Shown here one piece after another: positions 1-8,100 of a DNA stretch of 8,418 bases. Origin of the DNA: an uncultured Ignavibacteria bacterium. Lineage in GTDB: Bacteria > Bacteroidota > Ignavibacteria > Ignavibacteriales > Melioribacteraceae. A program made the translations under genes and the position numbers. The notes under the pieces were generated by a model. That model saw only the letters and a program-made list of their open reading frames with translations, did no database searches and was not told the origin of the DNA. The first letter of the stretch is position 1; each line of letters begins with the position of its first letter. The DNA lies in assembly GCA_937930275.1 (NCBI GenBank), contig CALGLM010000326.1:1-8418 (forward strand). Reading direction: 5' to 3'.

Positions 1-1684
1 GCAATCTTCGAATCATTAAAGTTGACCAAGTTGGATTTGGATACGTTGTTGATGTTCCCGATGTTGCCAATACCAATGTATTACTGTTATACTGCCCGTT
101 TGAATTTCCGCCGAATGTAAAATCGGTATCATAAACCATAAAGCGCCATTTAACGCTGTTATCTTTTGCGTGCCATAATTTTGTATTGCTCCCGGGCCAA
201 TCGGCATTGGCGCCGTATATTTGACAAATATAATAATCTATAAACGAATTTATATCTAAAATGCTTGAGATATATTCATATTTAGACGAATCAGCAAAAT
301 TGTTGTTTTGTAAATAACTCATCATTGCGTCATAAGCAATTTTATCGCCGACATTTGCGGTAATTCCTTTACTATATTCAATTAAATCGATATTATTTTC
401 GGGAATTTGGTAATGTTCTTCAACGTAATGTTCGTTAAGTTTTTCGCGTATATTATGTATTCCCCAGTACTCGCCATTTAAAAACAGTACCGAAGGACGA
501 TATGCCTGATTATCTACATCCATATTGTGCCTAATTACGGTTTGCACAAAAGCATCCCTAAACATAGTACGCCACCAATCTTGTCCGGAACTTCTTAAAA
601 TAAAATTGTTGTATTCGGTTATGGGCAATTCGGGGAATAATCTGTAGCTTAATTTTTTATATCCGTAACTATCCCTAAAATAAAAAGCTAATGATTTTTG
701 AGCATACAAGCGTGTACAGCCCCCGTAAATTTTTACTCCGGCATCTACACAAAAAGCTTTTGACTTGTCTTTTTCAAAAAATTCAATAGTAATCGGTCTT
801 TCCCAATCTTGGTTCCAATTTCTTGGTGCAGTGCTGCAGTTGGCGGTTATTCCGTTAGTTCCTATAACATAAATACCGGAAGTATCGCTAAAAAAGTTTT
901 CAGGGTCAGTAGATATTGAAATAACGGGTAAATTAATTTGCTCATCTATAAAATAACTTTTTGTAACAATTTTACTTTTCAAGTATCCTTCTTTTACTGC
1001 AATTGCTTTAATAACAATTGTGCTATTTACCGAAATAGGAGCTTGATAAAGGTTGTCATTTGTTGTAGGAGTGTGTCCGTCATTTGTGTAGTATATTTTA
1101 CTGCCGGGCTCGCTGCACGTAATTGTAACAGTTTGTTGACCGTTGTAAAATCCTCCGTCTAACGAAAACTCCGGAGAAGTGACTCTGTTAAAAATTGATA
1201 GTTCGGAGTTTTGGGCTTCAGGTGTAGGTGGGTAAAAATACAAATATGGTTTTGAAGCATCGGGATAACAGCCATAAGATATATTAGGTTGTTGTACGGG
1301 GAAAGTTAAACTATCCAACAATTGATTGCTTGAATTGTAAATACCAAGATACTCGCCGCTTGCCGAAAGTTTAAAATTTGCGTGAATACCGGTATTATGG
1401 TCATCAGTCCAAATAAGCTTATATCCTTTAGCCGGAATAATTATATCGATTGTAAATTTATATTTTGTCGTATTCGTTTTATCGTCCGTAATTGAATAGC
1501 CCTTAATATTTATATCGGAATTTGTGCTGTTGTATAATTCAACCCAATCGCCGTATTCGTTATAATCCGGGTCTGTGTTAACATTGTTATTGGAGGCAAG
1601 TATTTCGTTAATTACTATTGTTTGGGCATAATTAACGTTTAAACTAACAAATAGAACAAAACATAAAAATAGTAACTTTTTCAT
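1..1684 (-). CDS. Exported CotH kinase-family protein with lamin-tail and chitobiase-like C-terminal domains (partial, C-terminus outside window)
   Basis: Read from ATG at 1684, this is 561 uninterrupted codons to the window edge. Residues 1-20 form a signal peptide (MKK, hydrophobic LLFLCFVLFVSL, likely cut after NYA before Q21). Residues 21-135 look like a lamin-tail domain (INEILASNN, GDWVELYN, IIIPAKGYKLIW). Residues 168-246 look like a chitobiase/hexosaminidase C-terminal domain (SPEFSLDGGFYNGQQTVTIT, SKIYYTNDG.TPT). Residues 253-561 match the CotH kinase-like fold: GVKIYGGCTRLYAQKS (316-331), ILRSSGQDWWRTMFRDAF (362-379), NGEYWGIHNIREKLNEHY (403-420) and WRFMVYDTDFTFGG (513-526) with a DxD at 519-521. 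CotH proteins studied elsewhere phosphorylate secreted or spore-coat proteins; the substrate here is unknown. Relatives often end in a type IX secretion sorting domain, which cannot be seen here. An in-frame ATG at 1690 is possible, but MKK plus the signal peptide favours 1684. There is no Shine-Dalgarno. The gene diverges from the hsd operon and is visibly richer in G+C. Family call strong, activity inferred. Confidence 0.9.
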   Translation of the reverse strand, partial: MKKLLFLCFVLFVSLNVNYAQTIVINEILASNNNVNTDPDYNEYGDWVELYNSTNSDINIKGYSITDDKTNTTKYKFTIDIIIPAKGYKLIWTDDHNTGIHANFKLSASGEYLGIYNSSNQLLDSLTFPVQQPNISYGCYPDASKPYLYFYPPTPEAQNSELSIFNRVTSPEFSLDGGFYNGQQTVTITCSEPGSKIYYTNDGHTPTTNDNLYQAPISVNSTIVIKAIAVKEGYLKSKIVTKSYFIDEQINLPVISISTDPENFFSDTSGIYVIGTNGITANCSTAPRNWNQDWERPITIEFFEKDKSKAFCVDAGVKIYGGCTRLYAQKSLAFYFRDSYGYKKLSYRLFPELPITEYNNFILRSSGQDWWRTMFRDAFVQTVIRHNMDVDNQAYRPSVLFLNGEYWGIHNIREKLNEHYVEEHYQIPENNIDLIEYSKGITANVGDKIAYDAMMSYLQNNNFADSSKYEYISSILDINSFIDYYICQIYGANADWPGSNTKLWHAKDNSVKWRFMVYDTDFTFGGNSNGQYNSNTLVLATSGTSTTYPNPTWSTLMIRRL

Positions 1685-1698
1685 AATCATATACTCGT

Positions 1699-1797
1699 AA
1701 AATATTAAAACAGATATAAATATAAGGATTTCCGGCGAAATAATTAAGGGGAAAAAAAAGGATTAAATTTTGATAATTATAATAGTTTTAATATTTT
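1699..1797. repeat. Perfect 13-bp inverted repeat bracketing the hsd promoter
   Basis: AAAATATTAAAAC at 1699-1711 is the exact reverse complement of GTTTTAATATTTT at 1785-1797, with 73 bp between the arms. The match does not extend by a simple base pair on either side, although both arms are followed outward by ACG (right arm after a 4-nt insertion). The right arm overlaps the -7 element of the hsd promoter, and the left arm lies 15 bp from the CotH-family start codon. It could be a pair of operator half-sites, recombination sites of an invertible segment, or chance in A+T-rich DNA. The repeat itself is certain; its function is unknown. Confidence 0.6.
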
Positions 1798-1799
1798 TG
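1768..1799 (+). promoter_or_regulatory. Bacteroidota-type promoter for the hsdMSR operon
   Basis: TTTTG at 1768-1772 and TATTTTTG at 1792-1799 are separated by 19 nt. They fit the Bacteroidota housekeeping promoter pattern (TTTG or TTG, 17-23 nt, TAnnTTTG) exactly at the -7 box. The predicted transcription start is near 1805, giving a leader of about 20 nt before the hsdM ATG. An A8 run at 1752-1759 lies just upstream of the -33 box and could act as an UP-like or bendable element. No other promoter is evident before hsdS or hsdR, so one transcript probably serves all three genes. Confidence 0.6.
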
Positions 1800-1815
1800 T
1801 AACGTTTGGTTTTAT

Positions 1816-1820
1816 AAGGA
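1816..1820 (+). promoter_or_regulatory. Ribosome binding site of hsdM
   Basis: AAGGA lies 6 nt before the ATG at 1827. It supports this start for hsdM and contrasts with the absence of any such signal before the divergent CotH-family gene. Confidence 0.6.
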
Positions 1821-1826
1821 AAAATA

Positions 1827-3956
1827 ATGCAAAAAGATATTAACGAGATTGAAAAAAAACTATGGGAAATGGCGGATAATTTACGTGCCAATTCAAAATT
1901 AAACGCCAATGAATACTTTATGCCCATATTGGGTATTTTATTCTTAAAGTTTTTTACAGAAAAATTTAAGATAATTACTAATAAGCTTGAAAATGATGAT
2001 GATAGCTATAAAGGTTTAAATTTGCATGAAGAAAGGATTGAATATCAAAAAACTTATGTACAAGCCCACAAATCATTATATTTGCCCCCCGAAGCAAGTT
2101 TTGACTATATAAAAAGTTTGCCCGCTAACAATAACATAAAAATTGGGGAAGCTATTAACAATGCAATGAAACTGATTGAAGAAAATAATATAAAAGATAA
2201 TGAAAAATATTTATTAAATGTTTTACCAAAAAATTATGAAATTTTAGAAGATAAATTATTAATTGAAATGTTTAGAATTTTTGACGGTGACGAGATAAAC
2301 AAAATTAAAGGAGATAAATTTGGGTTAATTTATGAATATTTTTTGAATGAATTTGCTAAAACAAGTGCACAAGAAGGTGGTGAATTTTTTACGCCGGTTG
2401 CTTTAGTAAAATTAATTGTAGAAATAATTAAACCCGAAAGAGGTATAATTTTGGACCCGGCTTGCGGTTCGGCAGGAATGTTTGTTCAATCCGGTCATTT
2501 TATTGAAAAACTCGGTTATGACCCAAGCGAAACACTTACTATTTACGGACAAGAAAAAACTACAATTAACACAAAAATTGCAAAAATGAATTTGGCAATA
2601 CATAGTCTAAACGGAGATATTAAAGAAGCAAATACTTATAGCGAAGATGCCCATAAACTTGTTGAGCAGTGTGATTTTGTTATGGCTAACCCTCCTTTTA
2701 ATGTAAATAAAGTTGACTTAAGTGATGAAATATTAAACAAAGAAAATAGATTAATTGTAGTTGATAAAAAGAAAAAATTACCTAAAAACGATAATGCAAA
2801 CTATTTATGGATTCAATACTTTTATAAATACTTAAACGAAAACGGTAGAGCCGGATTTGTTATGGCTTCTTCGGCTTCGGATGCCGGTTATAGCGAGAAA
2901 GATATTATAAAATTGTTAGTGGAAACCGGTGCGGTTGAAGTTATGATTTCAATACGTTCAAACTTTTTTTATACCGTTTCGTTGCCTTGTATGTTATGGT
3001 TTTTTAACAGAAAAAACGAACGGGAGGATTACTTTAAAGAACATACTTTAATGATTGACGCAAGAGAAATTTATAGAGTTGTTACAAGAAAAATTAACGA
3101 TTTTAGCGATGAACAAATTATCAATTTATCTACAATTGTTGAATTGTTTAGAAAAAACGAATTTGCGTTAATAAATACCGTTAGCAATTATTTTGATAGA
3201 TTAAAAGAATTATTCAACCAAGTTGAAGAAACTTATAATTTTTATAAAGAAAATTATGAAGAATATAAAAACAAAATTTTCAATTATGCAATAATACACC
3301 CGGCGTACAAAAATAAGTTAATAACTTTTGAAAAAGACGAAAGTAAAAATTACTTGGATTCATTTTTAACCGAGTTTATAAAAATTGCGTCTTATAAAAT
3401 AACAAGTAATGTTGATTTGGATAATGCAAATAAATTACAAAAGGGAAAATATAAAAATTATTTAACTGTTTATAACGAATGTGAAAAATTAAAAAAAGCG
3501 GTAGAAAAAGAATTTAAATATATTTTTGAATTGATTGATGAAATTATTAAAAACAACACAAAAATTAAAGATAAAAAACTTGTACCTGCTGACTGGAAAG
3601 TTAAAACAGTTAGAGAAAAAAGAGCAATTCTTGGTAATTCAAAAACAGATTTTATTGAATTGATTGAATTATTAAAATACTTATTAAATCAAATTGAGTG
3701 GCTACAAGAAAAGTTTCCCGATGCAGTTTATAAAGACGTACCCGGGTTATGTAAAATTGTAACAAGAAAAGAAATAGAAGAAAACGACTTTAGTTTAACA
3801 CCCGGAAGATATGTAGGTCTAACTCCTAAAAAAGAAGATGATTTTGATTTTGCCGAACGATTAAAAGAAATTCATTTGGAGTTGGAAATATTAAATAATG
3901 AAGCTGCCGAACTTGCAAAAACTATTTCCGCTAATTTTTTGGATTTGGGGTTATGA
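1827..3956 (+). CDS. hsdM: Type I restriction-modification system DNA methyltransferase subunit HsdM (N6-adenine)
   Basis: This is the modification subunit. With HsdS it transfers methyl from S-adenosylmethionine to N6 of adenine in the target, protecting host DNA. Residues 6-48 form the helical HsdM N-terminal domain (IEKKLWEMADNLRANSKL, FMPILGILFLKFF). Residues 164-400 form the N6-methyltransferase core: FGLIYEYFLNEFA, GGEFFTP (184-190), AdoMet motif I DPACGSAGMF (210-219), YGQEK, and catalytic motif IV NPPF (288-291). Residues 455-640 are a Lys/Glu-rich, largely helical stretch, followed by the conserved WLQEKFPDA.YKDVPGL and FSLTPGRYVGL (655-665) block and a final helix. At 709 residues it is longer than the roughly 500-residue HsdM of EcoKI or EcoR124I. 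From memory, similar long forms occur in many bacteria. The start has AAGGA 6 nt upstream. Its TGA overlaps the hsdS ATG by 4 bp, suggesting translational coupling. No frameshift or lost motif is seen. Confidence 0.97.
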   Translation: MQKDINEIEKKLWEMADNLRANSKLNANEYFMPILGILFLKFFTEKFKIITNKLENDDDSYKGLNLHEERIEYQKTYVQAHKSLYLPPEASFDYIKSLPANNNIKIGEAINNAMKLIEENNIKDNEKYLLNVLPKNYEILEDKLLIEMFRIFDGDEINKIKGDKFGLIYEYFLNEFAKTSAQEGGEFFTPVALVKLIVEIIKPERGIILDPACGSAGMFVQSGHFIEKLGYDPSETLTIYGQEKTTINTKIAKMNLAIHSLNGDIKEANTYSEDAHKLVEQCDFVMANPPFNVNKVDLSDEILNKENRLIVVDKKKKLPKNDNANYLWIQYFYKYLNENGRAGFVMASSASDAGYSEKDIIKLLVETGAVEVMISIRSNFFYTVSLPCMLWFFNRKNEREDYFKEHTLMIDAREIYRVVTRKINDFSDEQIINLSTIVELFRKNEFALINTVSNYFDRLKELFNQVEETYNFYKENYEEYKNKIFNYAIIHPAYKNKLITFEKDESKNYLDSFLTEFIKIASYKITSNVDLDNANKLQKGKYKNYLTVYNECEKLKKAVEKEFKYIFELIDEIIKNNTKIKDKKLVPADWKVKTVREKRAILGNSKTDFIELIELLKYLLNQIEWLQEKFPDAVYKDVPGLCKIVTRKEIEENDFSLTPGRYVGLTPKKEDDFDFAERLKEIHLELEILNNEAAELAKTISANFLDLGL

Positions 3957-5149
3957 GTTGGGAAAAGATTAAATGGAGTGATTTTTGCGATATTTCTCCA
4001 AAAGTTCTTTTAGCAAAAGGAGCTAAATATAGTTTTATTCCCATGGACATAGTTGATGGAGGCATAAAACATGTACTTTATCCCGAAGAAAAAATATATA
4101 CTGGTGGTGGAACAAAATTTTGTGACGGAGATACAATTTTTGCTAGGATAACACCATGTCTCGAGGATGGGAAAATCGCAAAAATCAAAAATTTGAAAAA
4201 CGAAATCGGGTTTGGTTCAACTGAATTTTTCGTTTTTCGCGCTAAAGATAATATATCCGATCCTGATTTTGTTTATTATATGGCAAAAACTGAAACCATT
4301 CGTCAACCAGCAATTAAAAGTATGGTTGGTGCTTCCGGTCGGCAGAGAGCAGATAAGAGAGTTGTTGAAAATATTTTAGTTCAGAAAGTTCCACTCAGAG
4401 TTCAGCGCAAAATTGCCTCAATTCTTTCGGCGTATGATGACTTAATAGAGAACAATCTCCGTAGAATTAAACTGCTTGAAGAAGCTGCACAATTAATTTA
4501 TAAGGAGTGGTTCGTAAATTTTAAGTTTCCCGGATATGAAAATACAAAATTTGTAAATGGACTACCGGAAGGGTGGGGGAAAATCCAATTGAAAGAAATT
4601 GGGAAAATAATAACAGGTAAAACACCAGATACAAATAATGAAGATTACTTTGGTGGAGATGTACCGTTTATTAGGATACCAGATATGCATAATAAAGTTT
4701 ATATAATAAACACATCCGTAACTTTAAGCGAAAAAGGACTATCAATTCAATCAAATAATACGTTACCTCCCAATACAATATTGGTTAGCTGTATTGGTTC
4801 AGTTGGAATAGTTGCATTAACCTCGTGTTATTCACAAACAAATCAGCAGATCAATGCAATTATTCCTTTTCAAAAAGAATACGTATATTTTTTATATTTT
4901 TATATGAAAAGCATAAAATTAAAATTAGAGGGCTTAGGAAGTAATGGTGCGACGATGCATAATGTGAATAAAAATAAATTCTCGAATATTTTATTAATAA
5001 TACCAAAAGTGAACACAATACATATGTTTTATGAATTGGTAATTAATAACTTTAATAAAATATTTCTATTAGAAAAGCAAGTTATTAAGTTGATGCAGGC
5101 ACGAGATTTATTATTACCAAAACTAATGAGCGGAGAAATTGAGGTATAA
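3953..5149 (+). CDS. hsdS: Type I restriction-modification system specificity subunit HsdS
   Basis: This subunit sets the DNA sequence recognised by both the methylase and the restriction complex. It has the usual two-domain layout. Target-recognition domain 1 spans about 1-150 and contains FARITPCLEDGKIAKI (63-78) and GFGSTEFFVF (86-95). A conserved central helix follows at 151-193 (QRKIASILSAYDDLIENNLR, EWFVNFKFPG). Domain 2 spans about 205-350, with LPEGWGKIQLKEIGKIITGK (204-223), NTILVSCIGSVGI and a TNQQINAI block. A second helix closes the protein (LLEKQVIKLMQARDLLLPKL). The 398-residue length is normal and there is no truncation. Both recognition domains appear complete, so the target should be bipartite, but its sequence cannot be predicted here. 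The first half is clearly richer in G+C than the second, hinting at domain shuffling. The ATG overlaps the hsdM stop; hsdR begins 1 nt after the TAA. Confidence 0.96.
   Translation: MSWEKIKWSDFCDISPKVLLAKGAKYSFIPMDIVDGGIKHVLYPEEKIYTGGGTKFCDGDTIFARITPCLEDGKIAKIKNLKNEIGFGSTEFFVFRAKDNISDPDFVYYMAKTETIRQPAIKSMVGASGRQRADKRVVENILVQKVPLRVQRKIASILSAYDDLIENNLRRIKLLEEAAQLIYKEWFVNFKFPGYENTKFVNGLPEGWGKIQLKEIGKIITGKTPDTNNEDYFGGDVPFIRIPDMHNKVYIINTSVTLSEKGLSIQSNNTLPPNTILVSCIGSVGIVALTSCYSQTNQQINAIIPFQKEYVYFLYFYMKSIKLKLEGLGSNGATMHNVNKNKFSNILLIIPKVNTIHMFYELVINNFNKIFLLEKQVIKLMQARDLLLPKLMSGEIEV
5141..5144 (+). promoter_or_regulatory. Ribosome binding site deciding the hsdR start
   Basis: GAGG inside the last codons of hsdS sits 6 nt before ATG at 5151. 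It favours that ATG over the in-frame TTG at 5139, which would overlap hsdS and add only four residues (the first read as Met, then RYK) before the canonical N-terminus. Confidence 0.55.
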
Positions 5150-5150
5150 A

Positions 5151-8100
5151 ATGGAAAAGAAGTTTAGTGAAAAAATAATGGTTGAAAAACCGGCATTAAA
5201 AATATTTAAAGATTTAGATTGGGATATATTTATTGTAAACGAAAACGAAAAAGACGGTTTAATAGGAAGAAAAAGCAAAAAAGAAGTAATACTAAAAGAT
5301 AAATTTGAAGAAGCAATTAAAAGTTTAAACCCAAAATTACCGCAAAAAGCTATTGATAAAGCATATGAAGAAATAAATAAGTTTGACACTTTTAAAAACT
5401 TGGAAGTAATTAATAAAGAAATTTATGAAGTGTTAACAAAAAGCTTGGAAATAACTTATGAAGAAACACCGGGTAAACCAAATAAAAAAGTCTTTGTAAA
5501 ATTATTTGATTTTGATAACCCCGAAAAAAATAAATTTTTGGCTGTAAGCCAAATGCGAATTGAAAAAGACGGACATGAAGCAATACCCGATATATTGGGT
5601 TTTGTAAACGGAATACCTTTATTATTTATTGAATTAAAAGCACCAAATGTAAATTTACAAAAAGCTTATTTTGATAACTTGGCAAATTATAAAGAAAATG
5701 TACCCAATTTATTTTATTATAATGCATTTATAATATTAAGTAACGGTATTGATACAAAAATTGGTTCGCTTACAAGCAGATACGAACATTTTTATGAATG
5801 GAAAAGAATAGAAGAAAACGAAAAAGGTAAGGTAAGTTTAGAAACGGTGCTTAAAGGTGTTTGTGAAAAAAACCGATTTATGGATTTTTTTGAAAACTTC
5901 ATTTTATATACAACTCAAGCGGGAAACCTACTAAAATTAATCGCGCGCAATCATCAATTTTTGGGTGTTAATAAAGCAATAAAAGCATTTAAGGAAAACG
6001 AGAGTGATAAAAAGAAATTGGGTGTGTTTTGGCATACGCAAGGAAGCGGTAAGACTTACTCAATGGTTTTCTTTTGCAAAAAAATATTTAGAAAAATTAG
6101 TAATAATTATAGTTTTGTAATAGTTACCGATCGTGAAGAATTAGATAGGCAAATTTATGCCGGTTTTAAAAGTACCGGTATAATTACTATATCTAATGTA
6201 CAGGCAAAAAACAGTAACCATTTACAAAAATTATTAAAAGAAAATAAAAGTTTTGTATTTACGTTAATTCATAAATTTGTTGATAATAAAGTAATTACAG
6301 ATAGAGAAAATATTATTGTAATTAGCGATGAAGCACATAGAACGCAGAACGGCTTGTTAGCATTAAATATGCGTACTGCACTACCCAATGCATCATTTAT
6401 TGGGTTTACCGGTACGCCAATAATAAAGGGGGAAGCGGAGATAACAAAAGAAGTATTTGGTGATTATGTTTCTATATATAATTTTAAAGATTCGATAAAT
6501 GATAAATGTACCGTACCTTTATATTATGAAAACAGAGGGGAATTATTGGGGATTATAAACCCTAAATTAAACAAACAAATTAAAGAAAAAATTGAGAAAG
6601 CAAATCTTACTCTTGAAGAAAAATGGAAGGTCTCACGTGCCTATTATAAAGCATACCCGGTTATGACCGCAAAAAAAAGGTTAGAATCAATAGCAAAAGA
6701 TATTGTGTGGCATTTCAATAATAGAGGCTTTAACGGTAAGGGAATGTTGGTGTGTATTGATAAATTAACAGCATTTAAGATGTATAGCTTGATAAAGCAA
6801 CATTGGGCAATTTATTTGGAAGAGGTAAAAGAAGAAATTAAGTACGCAAAAGATGAGCAAGAATTAAGTGAAAAAAATGATGTTCTGAAATGGTTGTCAG
6901 AAACAGAAATTTTAGTAATTATTAGCGAAGATAAAAGTGAAGTTACTAAGTTTAAACGACAAAATTTTGACATAACAAGTTATAGAAAATCATTGGTTGG
7001 ACGAAACCTTGAAGAAGAATTTAAAAACCCTGAACATCCTTTTCGCTTGGCTATAGTATGCAGTATGTGGATAACAGGTTTTGATGTACCATCGTTATCA
7101 ACAGTTTACATTGATAAACCTTTGACAGGTCATGCTTTAATGCAAACTATTGCAAGGGCAAATAGAATATATAAAGAAAAAAATAACGGACTAATTATTG
7201 ATTATGTAGATTCCTATATTAACCTACTTAAAGCTTTGGGTATTTATGCCGTAAACAAAAACAAAGAAAAAGAAGATATAAAAGATGTGAATCCATTAGA
7301 AAAAATTGAAAAATTAGAGAAAGAACTAAATCTATCGATAAAAAAATATTATACTTTTTTTGAAAAGAACAATCATTCAATAAAAAACATACTTGTTAAG
7401 GGTTTAGATCTAAACCAATTATACGAAACCGTAAATCTAATTTGTACAAATGATAAAATAAAAGCGGAATTTAGGGTTTTAAGCAATAATGTTTATAATA
7501 AATTTACGGCATTAGTTCCTCATCCTTCAATTGAAAAATATAAAACGGAATGTAAAAATATTAAAAAGATTTATGAAACATACTTAGCACATATAGAACC
7601 GAACAATATAAATAATTTAATGCAAGATTTACAAACGTTGGTTGATGAAAGCATTATTATTAAAGAATCCCCGGATGTTAAAGAAGGAATAAAAACCGAT
7701 TTAGGTGGTTTAAACTATGAAGCTTTACTGCTAATGTTCAATAAAAGTATGTATAAAAACTTAGTATTTACAAAAGTTGGTAAGACCATTGAAAAAAGAA
7801 TAGAAGAATTATTACAAAGAAATCCCTTTCAGGGGGATTATTTAAAGAAATATAATGAAATAATTGAAAGATACAACAAAAGCAAAGATGAAAAAACAAT
7901 AAAAAAAGCATTTGAAGAAATTATTAAAATAAATGAACAAATAACTGAAGATGAAAAACGTGCAATAGCTGAAGGATTAACAGGGGTACAGTTTGTTGTA
8001 TATGAAAAAATATGCTCAAAAATTTCAACAAAAAAAAGACTGACAAAAAAAGAATATAATAATATTAAACAAATAGTAATTGAATTACTTGAAGGTGTGC

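Noticed and set aside
16..207. Minus-strand 63-codon open frame in another register within the CotH-family gene
   Set aside because: The continuous 561-codon frame reads through the same bases with conserved CotH motifs (WPGSNTKLWH, YDTDFTFGG), so this is a shadow.
938..1162. Plus-strand open frame opposite the CotH-family gene
   Set aside because: It is antisense to a recognisable conserved domain, has no ribosome site or recognisable protein, and is Cys/Asn-rich as expected of a shadow frame.
1717..1724. Minus-strand TATATTTA as the -7 box for the CotH-family gene
   Set aside because: The final G of TAnnTTTG is missing and no TTG/TTTG lies at the right distance upstream, so I cannot support a promoter here, though one must exist nearby.
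2412..2603. Minus-strand 63-codon open frame within hsdM
   Set aside because: It is antisense to the AdoMet-binding core of HsdM and has no independent support.
5139..5150. TTG start for hsdR four codons upstream of ATG 5151
   Set aside because: It lies inside the hsdS coding end, the extra residues add nothing to the conserved N-terminus, and ATG 5151 has GAGG at a good distance.
5123..5389. Minus-strand 88-codon open frame across the hsdS/hsdR junction
   Set aside because: It is antisense to the hsdS C-terminus and hsdR N-terminus, Ser/Phe-rich from complementing AAA/GAA codons, and has no family resemblance.
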